From Candidatus Eisenbergiella stercoravium (lineage in GTDB: Bacteria > Bacillota > Clostridia > Lachnospirales > Lachnospiraceae), in contig DXHY01000056.1 in the NCBI GenBank assembly GCA_019113175.1, forward strand, positions 45,494 to 109,493: 64,000 nt of DNA, read 5' to 3'. The notes beneath the pieces are model-generated. The model saw nothing but the letters and a program-made list of their open reading frames with translations, had not been told where the DNA came from and did not search any database. How positions within the stretch are numbered: position 1 is the stretch's first letter; each line of letters starts with the position of its first letter. This document shows, one piece after another, positions 1 to 8,290 of the stretch. The position numbers and the translations under genes were made by a program.

Positions 1-709
1 CGTTGGAGAAGAAAGGAGCATCCTCCTGCAGGCTCTGCAGAAATGCCCGTTCAATCGCCGGAGCATACCACCTGGCATATCCTTCCGCGTTCAGATGAGT
101 CCCGTTTCCATCCGTAAGCTTCTCTGCCGTATTATAGGAATAGGCCCTGCGCATCTCCTCTCTGCAGGTATCAAATTCATTGGAATGATAGATATCTATC
201 ACGGGAATTTCCCATTTTGCGCAGCATTCCTCCGCCGCCTTATGCAGGATTTCCTGTGCCTTCCGGTCCCGGGTCGGCATCCGGTGCGCGGCCACGTAAA
301 AAATCCTGCTTTCCCCATATTTTTTCTTCAGAAGATAGCAGACTCTCTCAAAGGCTCCATAAAACGTGGAGGTATCATACTCTCCATCAGACAAAACGCT
401 GATCCGTCCCAGCCGTGTTTCCGCCACAAACGGATAAGCATCATTGGTCATACCGTCAAAGCAGATGAAATCCGGCCTTTTCTTATCCGCGGCTGCAATC
501 TGTACCGCAACGTCATCCACCAGAAAAGCATCCGGAAATTCTCTGGCGATATTCGGGATTATGGTAGCTCCATTGATCGCAAAGCAATGATAATCCATCC
601 CATATTTTTCCGCAACCCTGTGCAGCATGCCGACTCCGATGGCATGGCCCGCCACCAGGGAGTCTCCAAATCCGTATAGAACCTTTTCCCTCAGCGTTTT
701 ATTTTCCAT
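1..709 (-). CDS. SGNH/GDSL-type hydrolase, C-terminus cut by window edge
   Basis: The reading frame opens at an ATG at 709 on the minus strand and runs 236 codons without a stop to the window edge. The GDSL block is GFGDS (Ser17), the block III-like motif is GMTND (Asn89), and the Asp/His block is DGNGTHLN (Asp200, His205). These are the hallmarks of SGNH lipases/esterases, often carbohydrate or lipid deacylases. No signal peptide is visible, so a cytoplasmic role is likely. The substrate cannot be told from sequence. A purine-rich AAAGGGG lies about 10 bases before the ATG. The gene is divergent from the kinase-like gene at 1012. Confidence 0.8.
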   Translation of the reverse strand, partial: MENKTLREKVLYGFGDSLVAGHAIGVGMLHRVAEKYGMDYHCFAINGATIIPNIAREFPDAFLVDDVAVQIAAADKKRPDFICFDGMTNDAYPFVAETRLGRISVLSDGEYDTSTFYGAFERVCYLLKKKYGESRIFYVAAHRMPTRDRKAQEILHKAAEECCAKWEIPVIDIYHSNEFDTCREEMRRAYSYNTAEKLTDGNGTHLNAEGYARWYAPAIERAFLQSLQEDAPFFSN

Positions 710-914
710 TTTCCTGAATCCCCTTTCCTGTCTCCGGTCCCGGCCATGTTCTGAATTCCGTTTTTTCTGTCCAGGCCGTCTTCATTACATCATATTTTTC
801 TCATCCGCACAACCCCTGCCGATTTGTTTTTGCACGGTCTGCGCAGTAAATGCGCAGGTCTGTCTGAACTGTAATCAACTCCTTCATCCGTATCCTTCGA
901 AACATGTTCGGCTA
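710..914. other. Divergent intergenic region
   Basis: This stretch between the SGNH hydrolase and the kinase-like gene holds no convincing gene. A small inverted repeat (TGCGCA, 5-base loop, TGCGCA) lies near 840-857. The region leads into the promoter at 915. Confidence 0.5.
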
Positions 915-943
915 TTGACAAATTCCGCAAACAGGGCTACGCT
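915..943 (+). promoter_or_regulatory. Sigma-A promoter of the cytidylate-kinase-like gene
   Basis: A perfect -35 TTGACA (915-920) is followed by 17 bases and a -10 TACGCT (938-943). It lies about 70 bases upstream of the start at 1012. Confidence 0.6.
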
Positions 944-1011
944 GAAGGTGAGAACAGAACTGATTTTTCATTCTCCCTCAACGTAAACGCTTCGGAAAGG
1001 AGGTCGTTTTT

Positions 1012-1632
1012 ATGAGGATAATTACAATCAGCCGTGAATTCGGCAGCGGCGGACGTGAAGTGGGAAAGCGCCTTGCAGACGCTCTTGGTTTTGCCTATTA
1101 TGACAGGGAAATCGTCACCTCCATCGCCGAAAAATGTGATCTGGACGAAGGATATGTGGAAAACGTGCTGAGAAAGGGGCTGACCATCAATGTGCCCGTC
1201 ACCTTCGGCCATACATTCTATTTTTATTCCGATCCCACATCGGAAAATGAACTGAAAGTGCTGAATACCCAGCAGCAGATCATCAAAGAGCTGGCTCAGC
1301 GCGGCGACTGCGTGATGGTGGGACGAAGCTCCGGCATTATCCTGGAAAAGGAAAAGCCGCTGCGTCTGTTTGTCTATGCGGATATGGACTGGAAGGTAAA
1401 ACGCTGCCGGGAGAGGGCTTCTGCCGATGAACATCTCACCGACAGGGAGCTTGAGAAAAAGATCCGCCAGATCGACGCCGGCCGTGCCAGACATCAGAAG
1501 CTGCTCACAGACCGGAAGTGGGGCGACAGAGAAGGATACGATCTGTGTATCAACACTACCGGCGTGGAAATCAAAGAAATTATTCCCGGCCTGAAAGAAC
1601 TGGCTCTGTGCTGGTTCGATCAGCGGAAATAA
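1012..1632 (+). CDS. Cytidylate kinase-like family protein
   Basis: This 206-residue protein begins MRIITISREFGSGGREVGKR, the P-loop-like start typical of the cytidylate-kinase-like family common in Clostridia. The loop GSGGREVGKR differs from a classical Walker A. The middle part has R/D-rich lid-type segments. The family resembles CMP kinase, but these paralogues have no firmly established substrate, so a nucleotide kinase role is inference. The start is preceded by an excellent AAAGGAGG with 8-base spacing. The gene is monocistronic, with a strong terminator right after it. Confidence 0.85.
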   Translation: MRIITISREFGSGGREVGKRLADALGFAYYDREIVTSIAEKCDLDEGYVENVLRKGLTINVPVTFGHTFYFYSDPTSENELKVLNTQQQIIKELAQRGDCVMVGRSSGIILEKEKPLRLFVYADMDWKVKRCRERASADEHLTDRELEKKIRQIDAGRARHQKLLTDRKWGDREGYDLCINTTGVEIKEIIPGLKELALCWFDQRK

Positions 1633-1635
1633 AGT

Positions 1636-1670
1636 ACGAGGGAACGTCCTTACGTTCCCTCGTCTTTTTT
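1636..1670 (+). terminator. Rho-independent terminator
   Basis: A perfect 12-bp stem (ACGAGGGAACGT at 1636-1647, loop CCTT, ACGTTCCCTCGT at 1652-1663) is followed by CTTTTTT. The stem also encodes the last codons and stop of trmB on the other strand, so two converging genes share the element. Confidence 0.9.
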
Positions 1671-2306
1671 CTTTTTTATGATATATTTGCAGATCGGATT
1701 CCCCGCCGCGGAAAAACGTGCCTCATATTCCGTCATCACATTCCCCTGCATCAGCCGCTCGTCCGCATGCAGATCAAACGTGATTTCCTCCGCCTCCCAT
1801 CCCGCAGGCTCCAGCTCCTCCAGGGCAAAATCAAACAGCGGCCTGTTATCCGTCTTGAACTCGATTGTTCCCTCCGGCTTCAGAATTTTCTCATACCGGG
1901 TCAGAAACTGTCTGGATGGAAGCCGTCTCTTTGCATGTCTGTCCTTGGGCCAGGGATCGGAAAAATTCAGATAAATGCGGTCCGTCTCTCCCGGCCCGAA
2001 CACCTCCGTAATTTCCTCTGCGTCCATCCGGATAAAGCGCACGTTGGGAAGCTCCCGCTCCTCCATCTTCTGAATGGCCCGGATCAGCACACTGGAATAC
2101 TTCTCAATTCCGATATAATTGATTTCCGGATGAAGGGCTGCCATTTCCATAAGAAATCTGCCCTTTCCCATGCCGATCTCGATATGCAGCGGCGCCGTCC
2201 GCCCGAACACCTCCGCCCAGCTTCCCGCATGCTCCTGCGGATCATGTATGACAAAACGGCTCTGCGCAATCGCTTCTCTGGAGCCCGGAACATTTTTCAG
2301 TCTCAT
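1650..2306 (-). CDS. trmB: tRNA (guanine-N7-)-methyltransferase
   Basis: This SAM-dependent enzyme makes m7G46 in tRNA. The protein starts MRLKNVPGSREAIAQS, the usual Firmicute TrmB start. It carries the SAM-binding GMGKGRF motif, the NFSDPWPK motif of the family near the middle, and a C-terminal region with EFKTDN. An in-frame ATG 18 bases upstream exists, but AAAGGATGAAAGA directly before 2306 supports the shorter form of 218 residues, a normal length. The last codons lie inside the terminator stem of the convergent gene. Confidence 0.93.
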   Translation of the reverse strand: MRLKNVPGSREAIAQSRFVIHDPQEHAGSWAEVFGRTAPLHIEIGMGKGRFLMEMAALHPEINYIGIEKYSSVLIRAIQKMEERELPNVRFIRMDAEEITEVFGPGETDRIYLNFSDPWPKDRHAKRRLPSRQFLTRYEKILKPEGTIEFKTDNRPLFDFALEELEPAGWEAEEITFDLHADERLMQGNVMTEYEARFSAAGNPICKYIIKKKKDEGT

Positions 2307-2545
2307 TCTTTCATCCTTTCCCATATCATCAGCGGATATTCTCCGCCGGTTTTTGTCTCATTTTAACAGATCGGCCATAAAAAGGGAAGCGGCAGCAGAA
2401 CGGCCTCGGGAAAAAGAAAAGAAAATCTGAATTTTTTCTGAATTCCCTTAAAAACAGGGGCGGGATAGTGTATGATAGATATGACTTTTCAGCGACAGCA
2501 TGTTTGGCCATGTACTGTTATGATTTCAAAAGAAGGTAATGAAAA

Positions 2546-4087
2546 TTGATGATACATTTTTTCCCAAAAAAGAAATGCTTAAATGGATCTGTTTTCCACA
2601 GACGGACAGGCTCTGCCCTCTCCGTTTTCTTCACTGTTTTTCTGTTGTTTTCTCTCATTCCCTGTCCCATTCTGGCAGCGCCCTCTGATGAAACGGCGTC
2701 CAATGATTATGCCGCGCAGGCGGAAGCGCGCAAAGAGATGACCGTAGAATCCAACGAATGGGAAAACTGGCCCGCAGGGCCGGCGGTCGGAGCGGAGTCC
2801 GCCATTCTCATGGATGCGGAAACCGGAGCGATTCTGTATGAAAAAAATATCCACGAGCAGCTCTATCCCGCCAGCATCACCAAGATTCTGACCGCTCTGA
2901 TCGCCATGGAGCAGTGCCCTCTGGATGAAATGGTGACTTATTCCAACGAAGCGGTAAACAGCATTAACTGGCAGACGGATTCCAATATCGGCATCCAGGC
3001 CGGTGAACAGATCACAGTGGAGCAGTCCCTTTACGGTCTTCTTGTAGGCTCTGCCAATGAGGTGGCAAATGCTCTTGCAGAGCATGTCAGCGGAAGCGTG
3101 CAGGACTTTGCGAAGCTGATGAACGAACGCGCCGAAGCTCTGGGCTGCGTGGATTCCCATTTTGCGAACGCAAACGGAATCTTTGACGAAAATCACTATA
3201 CCTCCGCCTATGATATGGCTCAGATCGCCCGTGCCTTTTTCTCCAACGATCTGCTCTGCAAAATTTCCGGTACTGCGACCTATACCATTCCACGCTCCAC
3301 GACGGTAAGTAAAGAGCTCTTCGTCTCTTCCAAAAACCAGCTTCTTCCAGGCAAGGAATACGCCTACGAATATCTGGTCGGCAGCAAAACCGGCTATACC
3401 TCCGAGGCGCGCCAGACGCTGGTCTCCTGCGCCCAGAAGGACGGCATGAAGCTCATCTGCGTGGTCATGAAGGAAGAGTCTCCTTCTCAGTTCACGGATA
3501 CGATCGAGCTGTTTAACTATGGCTTCAGCAGCTTCCACGTAGTGAATGTGGCAGATGCCGACAGCCGCTACACGGTGGGCAATGAGCTTTTCTTTGAATC
3601 GGACGCCGATGTATTTGGCAGCTCTTCTCCGCTCTTTGCCATCGATTCTGCCGATTCCATTATCCTGCCGAACACGGCGGACTATGAGGATACGCAGTCC
3701 ACACTCTCCTATGATGACCTGGAGGACGAGACTGCGGCAGCGGAGATCTCCTTTACCTACAACGGCGTATATGTGGGCAGCGCAACGGTCCGGGTGGTAG
3801 ATCAGGTTTCCGGCAATTCCACCTCTGATTCCGAATCCGGCGGCCAGGGAAATGCAGGCTCCTCAAATACGGATCCTTCCCGGAACCGGATTTATATCAA
3901 CGTGCGTCTGGTGCTCATCGCAGTCCTGTCCGTCTATCTTCTGCTCAATTTCCTGATCTGGCTGATCACCCTTCTGCGCAACTACAGCTTTTCCAGCCAG
4001 CGGAAGGAACGCAGAAGATGGAGGAGGCGCAGAAACGCTTCCTCCATCGATTACGACAGATATTCCCGGGATTCAGAGGATTACTGA
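2546..4087 (+). CDS. D-alanyl-D-alanine carboxypeptidase (class A low-mass PBP, DacF-like)
   Basis: This serine carboxypeptidase trims pentapeptides of peptidoglycan outside the membrane. It has an N-terminal signal segment (about residues 22-45), SxxK as SITK (Ser110), SxN as SAN (169-171) and KTG (281-283). The C-terminal part is unlike classic DacA: after a low-complexity SGNSTSDSESGG-type linker there is a true transmembrane helix (about 448-478) and a basic cytoplasmic tail rich in Arg. The C-terminus is therefore anchored by a spanning helix instead of an amphipathic one. The track start is TTG 2546; an ATG follows at 2549. AGAAGG at 2531 fits either. Confidence 0.9.
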   Translation: MMIHFFPKKKCLNGSVFHRRTGSALSVFFTVFLLFSLIPCPILAAPSDETASNDYAAQAEARKEMTVESNEWENWPAGPAVGAESAILMDAETGAILYEKNIHEQLYPASITKILTALIAMEQCPLDEMVTYSNEAVNSINWQTDSNIGIQAGEQITVEQSLYGLLVGSANEVANALAEHVSGSVQDFAKLMNERAEALGCVDSHFANANGIFDENHYTSAYDMAQIARAFFSNDLLCKISGTATYTIPRSTTVSKELFVSSKNQLLPGKEYAYEYLVGSKTGYTSEARQTLVSCAQKDGMKLICVVMKEESPSQFTDTIELFNYGFSSFHVVNVADADSRYTVGNELFFESDADVFGSSSPLFAIDSADSIILPNTADYEDTQSTLSYDDLEDETAAAEISFTYNGVYVGSATVRVVDQVSGNSTSDSESGGQGNAGSSNTDPSRNRIYINVRLVLIAVLSVYLLLNFLIWLITLLRNYSFSSQRKERRRWRRRRNASSIDYDRYSRDSEDY

Positions 4088-4112
4088 CGCAGCACCTTTC
4101 CATCTGCCGGGA

Positions 4113-4132
4113 CGGTAAAAGGTCTTTTACCG
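4113..4132. terminator. Weak shared hairpin between convergent genes
   Basis: CGGTAAAAG (4113-4121) pairs with CTTTTACCG (4124-4132) between two convergent genes and overlaps the stop of the minus-strand gene. No run of T follows on either strand, so intrinsic termination is doubtful. Confidence 0.35.
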
Positions 4133-5884
4133 GATCACCCGGAAGGCTGCAAATTCTCCTGGAAGCACCCGGATCTGCGCCGTCATTTCCAGATCGGTCC
4201 AGCCTTCATGCCGGCAGATGCGTTTTGTCAGGCTGATACGCCTTCCATCCTTCAACGCTTCCAGCTCATATGCCTGTCCGTCTGCTCTGCCTTCCGCATT
4301 TTCCAGCAGATGAACCGTAATATCCTCCGGCACGCTGTCTCCTCCCGCATAGCAGTAAAGCACGAATACACCATTGTCGTATGTGAATATCGAAACATTT
4401 CGCCCGCTGATATAGATCCTGCCCGACGTAAGAACGCGTCGTACCATATCCATGGCGGGTACGGGAATCCGGGAAAGATCTGCAAACACGTCCGGCACCG
4501 CCAGAGTGAACAGCTTTCCTCTTCCGAAGGTATCCATGAGCAGAATGGAACTGTGAGAATCTCCGGTTCCCGCATTCAGGAAGGACCAGGAAGCATTGTT
4601 GCAGAATTGAAGTTCATCAAACTGCACCGGTTCCTTTCCTTCATAATAGCCCGCCGGATCGTCCGTTATCTGAAAACGTTCAGCTGAAAGCTTTCTGCCT
4701 GTGAGACGGATGGAACTGAGCCTCTTCCATTTTTCCTCCGGCGCTTCACGCACAAATCCGGATGTGACCACAGCGGTTCCTCCCTGCATGAGATACCGCT
4801 CCAGCTTCTCCATGATCTCTCTGTCCGCAAAAGCTGCGGCAGTAAGAAAAATCACCGGTGCCTCCCATGGGAAATCGGGAACCGGCTCCAATGCCGCCCC
4901 CTGCATGCCAAGATGATCTTCCAGATGATTTTCTCCACATGAACCAAACGGGAGATATACCGGCGTTCCCACCGGATTACCGGCTTCATTCAGAATCCTG
5001 TCAATCTTTGAAAGCTGAACGCTCAGAGGAGTTACCAGCCTGTTTTCAAAGAGATCTCCCCACTGGAAAAGCGTAATCTCCTCTGGTCTGGAAAACGCTG
5101 TCAGATACGCCTGCTCCAGATAACAGTCCATCGGCCAGCAGGAATAAGTATCGAACCAGCCGCCGCCATTCCTCCCCGGAGCCACATTTTCCATATAGCG
5201 CATCAGCGAATAGCTGAGATATCTGGGCAGGTGCTGGTCAGTATGCGCCGTATTGCGGGTTTCCGTCCCCGTGTAGATGAAGTCAAACAGCTTCCTCTGT
5301 ATTTCAGGGATATATCCGGTTTCATGCCAGGATTCCCTCCAGTTTGGATATTTAATGGTTATTTTCACCTCCGGGTTAATCCTTTTCGCAGGCCCAATCA
5401 CCAGATTTTCCGATACCTCCCGCATCTTTTCCGCCCGAAATTCGCTCCAGCTCCGGTTTCCCCTTTCCCGGATGCAGTCCTCGCAGGTACAGGATGTAAA
5501 GAAAAAATCGTCCAGGATGAACGAATTGAAGAGCCCTGCCGTATATTCCGCCACTTCCTTCAGCTTATCCCGCATCCCTTTATTGGAATAACAGAACGTG
5601 GAAAAAAGGCGTTGTCTCTTTCCGTCCTCCTCCGACAGGTCCGGTGTAACCGCAGTGATGCCTCCGGCGGTTTCCACGCCGTGAGACTGAAAGAAATCCC
5701 GGATCATGCGTATCTGTCCCTCCGGTACAAGCGTGCCGTTTCGAAAGGTTTCCAGATACACCTTATCCACTCCCACATATTTCTCAAGAAATTCCCACTC
5801 CCGTTCCAGCCGCCGTCCATCGATCGCAGAAAGCGTCTGCGCGGTACAGTAAATGGCTGCCCTGAAATTTTCATAATGTCCCAT
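4127..5884 (-). CDS. Unrecognised TIM-barrel-like, GH42-architecture protein
   Basis: I cannot name a family for this 585-residue cytoplasmic protein. The first ~320 residues look like a TIM barrel, with acidic pairs after hydrophobic strands (ILDDFFF, Asp125-Asp126; YTGTET, Glu208) and a Cys cluster CTCEDC (132-137). Residues ~330-450 look like a Rossmann-type trimerisation domain (APVIFLTAAAFADREIMEKL, then GGTAVVTSG). A beta-rich tail follows. This order resembles GH42 beta-galactosidases, so a glycoside hydrolase or a relative is inferred. GGAAGGAGG directly before 5884 fixes the start; an upstream in-frame ATG at 5920 has no support. It is divergent from a LacI gene and has that regulon's operator upstream. 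Confidence 0.6.
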   Translation of the reverse strand: MGHYENFRAAIYCTAQTLSAIDGRRLEREWEFLEKYVGVDKVYLETFRNGTLVPEGQIRMIRDFFQSHGVETAGGITAVTPDLSEEDGKRQRLFSTFCYSNKGMRDKLKEVAEYTAGLFNSFILDDFFFTSCTCEDCIRERGNRSWSEFRAEKMREVSENLVIGPAKRINPEVKITIKYPNWRESWHETGYIPEIQRKLFDFIYTGTETRNTAHTDQHLPRYLSYSLMRYMENVAPGRNGGGWFDTYSCWPMDCYLEQAYLTAFSRPEEITLFQWGDLFENRLVTPLSVQLSKIDRILNEAGNPVGTPVYLPFGSCGENHLEDHLGMQGAALEPVPDFPWEAPVIFLTAAAFADREIMEKLERYLMQGGTAVVTSGFVREAPEEKWKRLSSIRLTGRKLSAERFQITDDPAGYYEGKEPVQFDELQFCNNASWSFLNAGTGDSHSSILLMDTFGRGKLFTLAVPDVFADLSRIPVPAMDMVRRVLTSGRIYISGRNVSIFTYDNGVFVLYCYAGGDSVPEDITVHLLENAEGRADGQAYELEALKDGRRISLTKRICRHEGWTDLEMTAQIRVLPGEFAAFRVIR

Positions 5885-5999
5885 TCCAATACCTCCTTCC
5901 AAAAAACCTTTACCGTTCACGCGGGCTTGACAGACCTGTGCCCGCCTTCTTTTACTATACGGTTCCTTTTGGATTCCTGCAAGAAAATCCTTATAAATT

Positions 6000-6018
6000 G
6001 TCTACTTAAATGTTTTCG
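6000..6018 (-). promoter_or_regulatory. LacI-type operator, site 1
   Basis: On the minus strand this reads GAAAACATTTAAGTAGAC, 17 of 18 bases identical to the site at 13635-13652. It lies about 120 bases upstream of the gene starting at 5884, in the same orientation. Confidence 0.6.
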
Positions 6019-6170
6019 TTAAATTTATGTTTTTATAATATAAATTATTCTGTTTAACATCTATTTTCCGAAAATGCGAAAATCTCAAAAAATTTTATTG
6101 TGATTATGTATAAATTTAATCTTATTTTAAAGGCGATATGATGAAATTTGTCTCTTAATATGTTTCGTTC

Positions 6171-6199
6171 TTGCTAAAATAATTAAAAATCTATAAAAT
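6171..6199 (+). promoter_or_regulatory. Promoter of the first LacI gene
   Basis: A -35 TTGCTA (6171-6176) is followed by 17 bases and a -10 TAAAAT (6194-6199). The surrounding 5985-6210 region is very AT-rich and otherwise without genes. Confidence 0.55.
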
Positions 6200-6206
6200 G
6201 AAATTA

Positions 6207-6224
6207 AAGAAAACGTTTTAAGTA
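6207..6224 (+). promoter_or_regulatory. LacI-type operator, site 2
   Basis: AAGAAAACGTTTTAAGTA lies just downstream of the -10 of the LacI promoter, where bound repressor would block initiation. It shares the AAAACGTTT core and the AAGTA arm with sites 1 and 3, which suggests autoregulation. Confidence 0.6.
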
Positions 6225-6248
6225 AGTCATTAAGCATGGAGGTGAGAT

Positions 6249-7274
6249 ATGGTTTCAATCAAAGATCTGTCCCTCGCCTGCGGCGTATCCACTGCTACCG
6301 TAAGCAAAGCGCTTAACAACCACAAGGATGTCAGCGAAGAAACGAAAGAACGCATCCGAAAAATGGCAAGAGATATGGGGTATGTACCCAATTTCGCTTC
6401 CAAAGTTCTGAAAACCAACCGAACCTATAACATAGGAGTGGTTTTCTCCGATGAAGCGGGAAGCGGTCTGACCCACGATTATTTCGCCATGGTACTTAAT
6501 GGTTTAAAGTGTACCATAGAAGAAAAGGGATACGACTTCACCTTCGTGAACAAAAACGGCAGCATTTCCACCTGGGACAATGGGGTGACCTATCTGGAGC
6601 ACTGCAAGTTCCGCCGTTTTGACGGCGTAGCCGTGATCTGTACGGACTTCTATTCTCCCGAAATCATTGAACTGATCGAAAGTGATATTCCCATTGTGAC
6701 CTTCGATTATATTTTCAACGACAGAAGCGCCGTCGTCTCAGACAATGTCCGGGGAATCCGGGATCTGGTTCATTATGTGTATGAAATGGGACACCGCAGA
6801 ATCGCCTATATCCACGGCACGGATTCCGCAGTTACCAGAAACCGGATCTCTTCCTTCTACAAAACCTGTGAAGAGCTGGGAATCGACGTTCCGCCGGAAT
6901 ATATGCGGGAGGCTCCCTACAGAGACACCACAGCAACCTATCTGAGGACAAAGGAACTGCTGGAGCTGAAGGAACGGCCGACCTGTATCATGTTTCCGGA
7001 TGACTTCGCTTATATCGGAGGCTTTAACGCCATCACACTTGCCGGCCTGAAGGTTCCGGATGATATTTCCACAGTGGGTTATGACGGAATAGAGATCAGC
7101 AAATATCTGGAACCCTCTCTGACAACTCTGGCTCAGGACGGTTACCGTCTGGGTCAGGAAACGGCAAACAAACTGATCAGCATCATCGAGCATCCCAAGA
7201 CATCGCTAGTAGAGCATATTTTTATAGAAGGAAAGATCTTTCCGGGACGTTCGGTCAAAAAACTCACCACTTAA
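6249..7274 (+). CDS. LacI-family transcriptional regulator, paralogue 1
   Basis: This 341-residue regulator has the LacI helix-turn-helix at residues 2-25 (SIKDLSLACGVSTATVSKAL) and a hinge region with LKTNRTYNIGVVF. A periplasmic-binding-like sugar-sensor domain completes it, with VPDDISTVGYDG near the end. The start follows GGAGGTGAGAT. It is a close paralogue of the regulator at 13868: the first 100 residues match at about 60%, including GLTHDYFA and EEKGYD. It heads an operon with the importer genes at 7368-10932. Similar operators at both loci suggest overlapping targets. The inducer is probably an oligosaccharide (inference). Confidence 0.93.
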   Translation: MVSIKDLSLACGVSTATVSKALNNHKDVSEETKERIRKMARDMGYVPNFASKVLKTNRTYNIGVVFSDEAGSGLTHDYFAMVLNGLKCTIEEKGYDFTFVNKNGSISTWDNGVTYLEHCKFRRFDGVAVICTDFYSPEIIELIESDIPIVTFDYIFNDRSAVVSDNVRGIRDLVHYVYEMGHRRIAYIHGTDSAVTRNRISSFYKTCEELGIDVPPEYMREAPYRDTTATYLRTKELLELKERPTCIMFPDDFAYIGGFNAITLAGLKVPDDISTVGYDGIEISKYLEPSLTTLAQDGYRLGQETANKLISIIEHPKTSLVEHIFIEGKIFPGRSVKKLTT

Positions 7275-7329
7275 AGCTTTACGTTCAACGCACGGGATAC
7301 CGGCTGATAACTCTCCGGATCCCCTCTCC

Positions 7330-7350
7330 CGGAAACGAAAACGTTTCAGA
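7330..7350 (+). promoter_or_regulatory. LacI-type operator-like site before the importer genes
   Basis: GGAAACGAAAACGTTTCAG holds the palindromic GAAAACGTTTC core in the 93-base gap between the LacI gene and the first permease gene. A CcpA cre site is an alternative reading. Confidence 0.45.
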
Positions 7351-7367
7351 AAGCGAGGAAAGACGAG

Positions 7368-8273
7368 ATGAAAGATTTTTTGCGGAATTCCTGGAAGCAC
7401 AGAGCACACATTGTCATGGCTCTTCCGGTTTTCCTGATCCTGCTGTTTTTCAGCTATGTGCCGATGGCAGGCCTTGTGATGGCCTTCAAGTCCTTCGACT
7501 ATACGCTGGGTATATGGAAAAGCCCCTGGAACGGTATTGAAAACTTCAAATTCCTTCTGGCTTCCAAAAGCACCTTCCTGTCGATCACCAAAAATACGCT
7601 GATGTATTACGTAATCTTCACCGCTCTCGGGACCTTCCTGAATGTGGTGCTGGCCATCGCGATTGATCAGTTTCTTTTCAAGAAGGCGGCAAAGGTCATG
7701 CAGACAATCATGATTGTTCCTGTTTTCATTTCCTATGCCGCAGTTCAGTTTATCGTTTATGCCTTTATCAGCACGGACACAGGAATCCTGAACAATGCGC
7801 TCGGTATGAACCTTCGGTTTTACTCCACTCCTTCCTACTGGCCGGTGATCCTGACCGTTGTCAAAATGTGGAACAGTGTCGGATATGGTTCCGTCCTGTA
7901 TATGTCGGTCCTGTCCGGCATCGACACCTCTCTTTATGAAGCGGCCGAAATCGATGGAGCGAACAAATGGCAGCGCATCTGGTATATCACGCTTCCGGAG
8001 CTGATTCCAATGATCACGGTCATGCTGCTTCTTTCCGTCGGAAATATCATGAGATCCGACACCGGCCTGTTCTATCAGGTTACCAGAAACAGCGGAGTGC
8101 TTTATTCCACGACACAGGTAATCGACTCCTATGTGCTGAACGCGATTTTCAAAAATTCAAACTTCGGATTCACCGCAGCCACAAGCTTCTTCCAGTCCAT
8201 TGTAGGCCTGTTATTAATGCTTTTCGCAAACGGAGTGGTACGCAGGCTTTCACCGGATGACGCATTGTTCTGA
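7368..8273 (+). CDS. Carbohydrate ABC transporter permease, LplB-type
   Basis: This 301-residue inner-membrane protein has about six spanning segments, the first at residues 15-38 (IVMALPVFLILLFFSYVPMAG). It carries the EAA-type cytoplasmic loop YEAAEIDGANKWQRIWYITLPEL (residues ~190-212) that contacts the shared ATPase. VPMAGLVMAFKSFDY is typical of the LplB family of oligosaccharide importers. The start is supported by a GAGGAAAGACGAG stretch. It pairs with the permease 17 bases downstream. Confidence 0.92.
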   Translation: MKDFLRNSWKHRAHIVMALPVFLILLFFSYVPMAGLVMAFKSFDYTLGIWKSPWNGIENFKFLLASKSTFLSITKNTLMYYVIFTALGTFLNVVLAIAIDQFLFKKAAKVMQTIMIVPVFISYAAVQFIVYAFISTDTGILNNALGMNLRFYSTPSYWPVILTVVKMWNSVGYGSVLYMSVLSGIDTSLYEAAEIDGANKWQRIWYITLPELIPMITVMLLLSVGNIMRSDTGLFYQVTRNSGVLYSTTQVIDSYVLNAIFKNSNFGFTAATSFFQSIVGLLLMLFANGVVRRLSPDDALF

Positions 8274-8290
8274 GAACAGGAGGAATCAGC

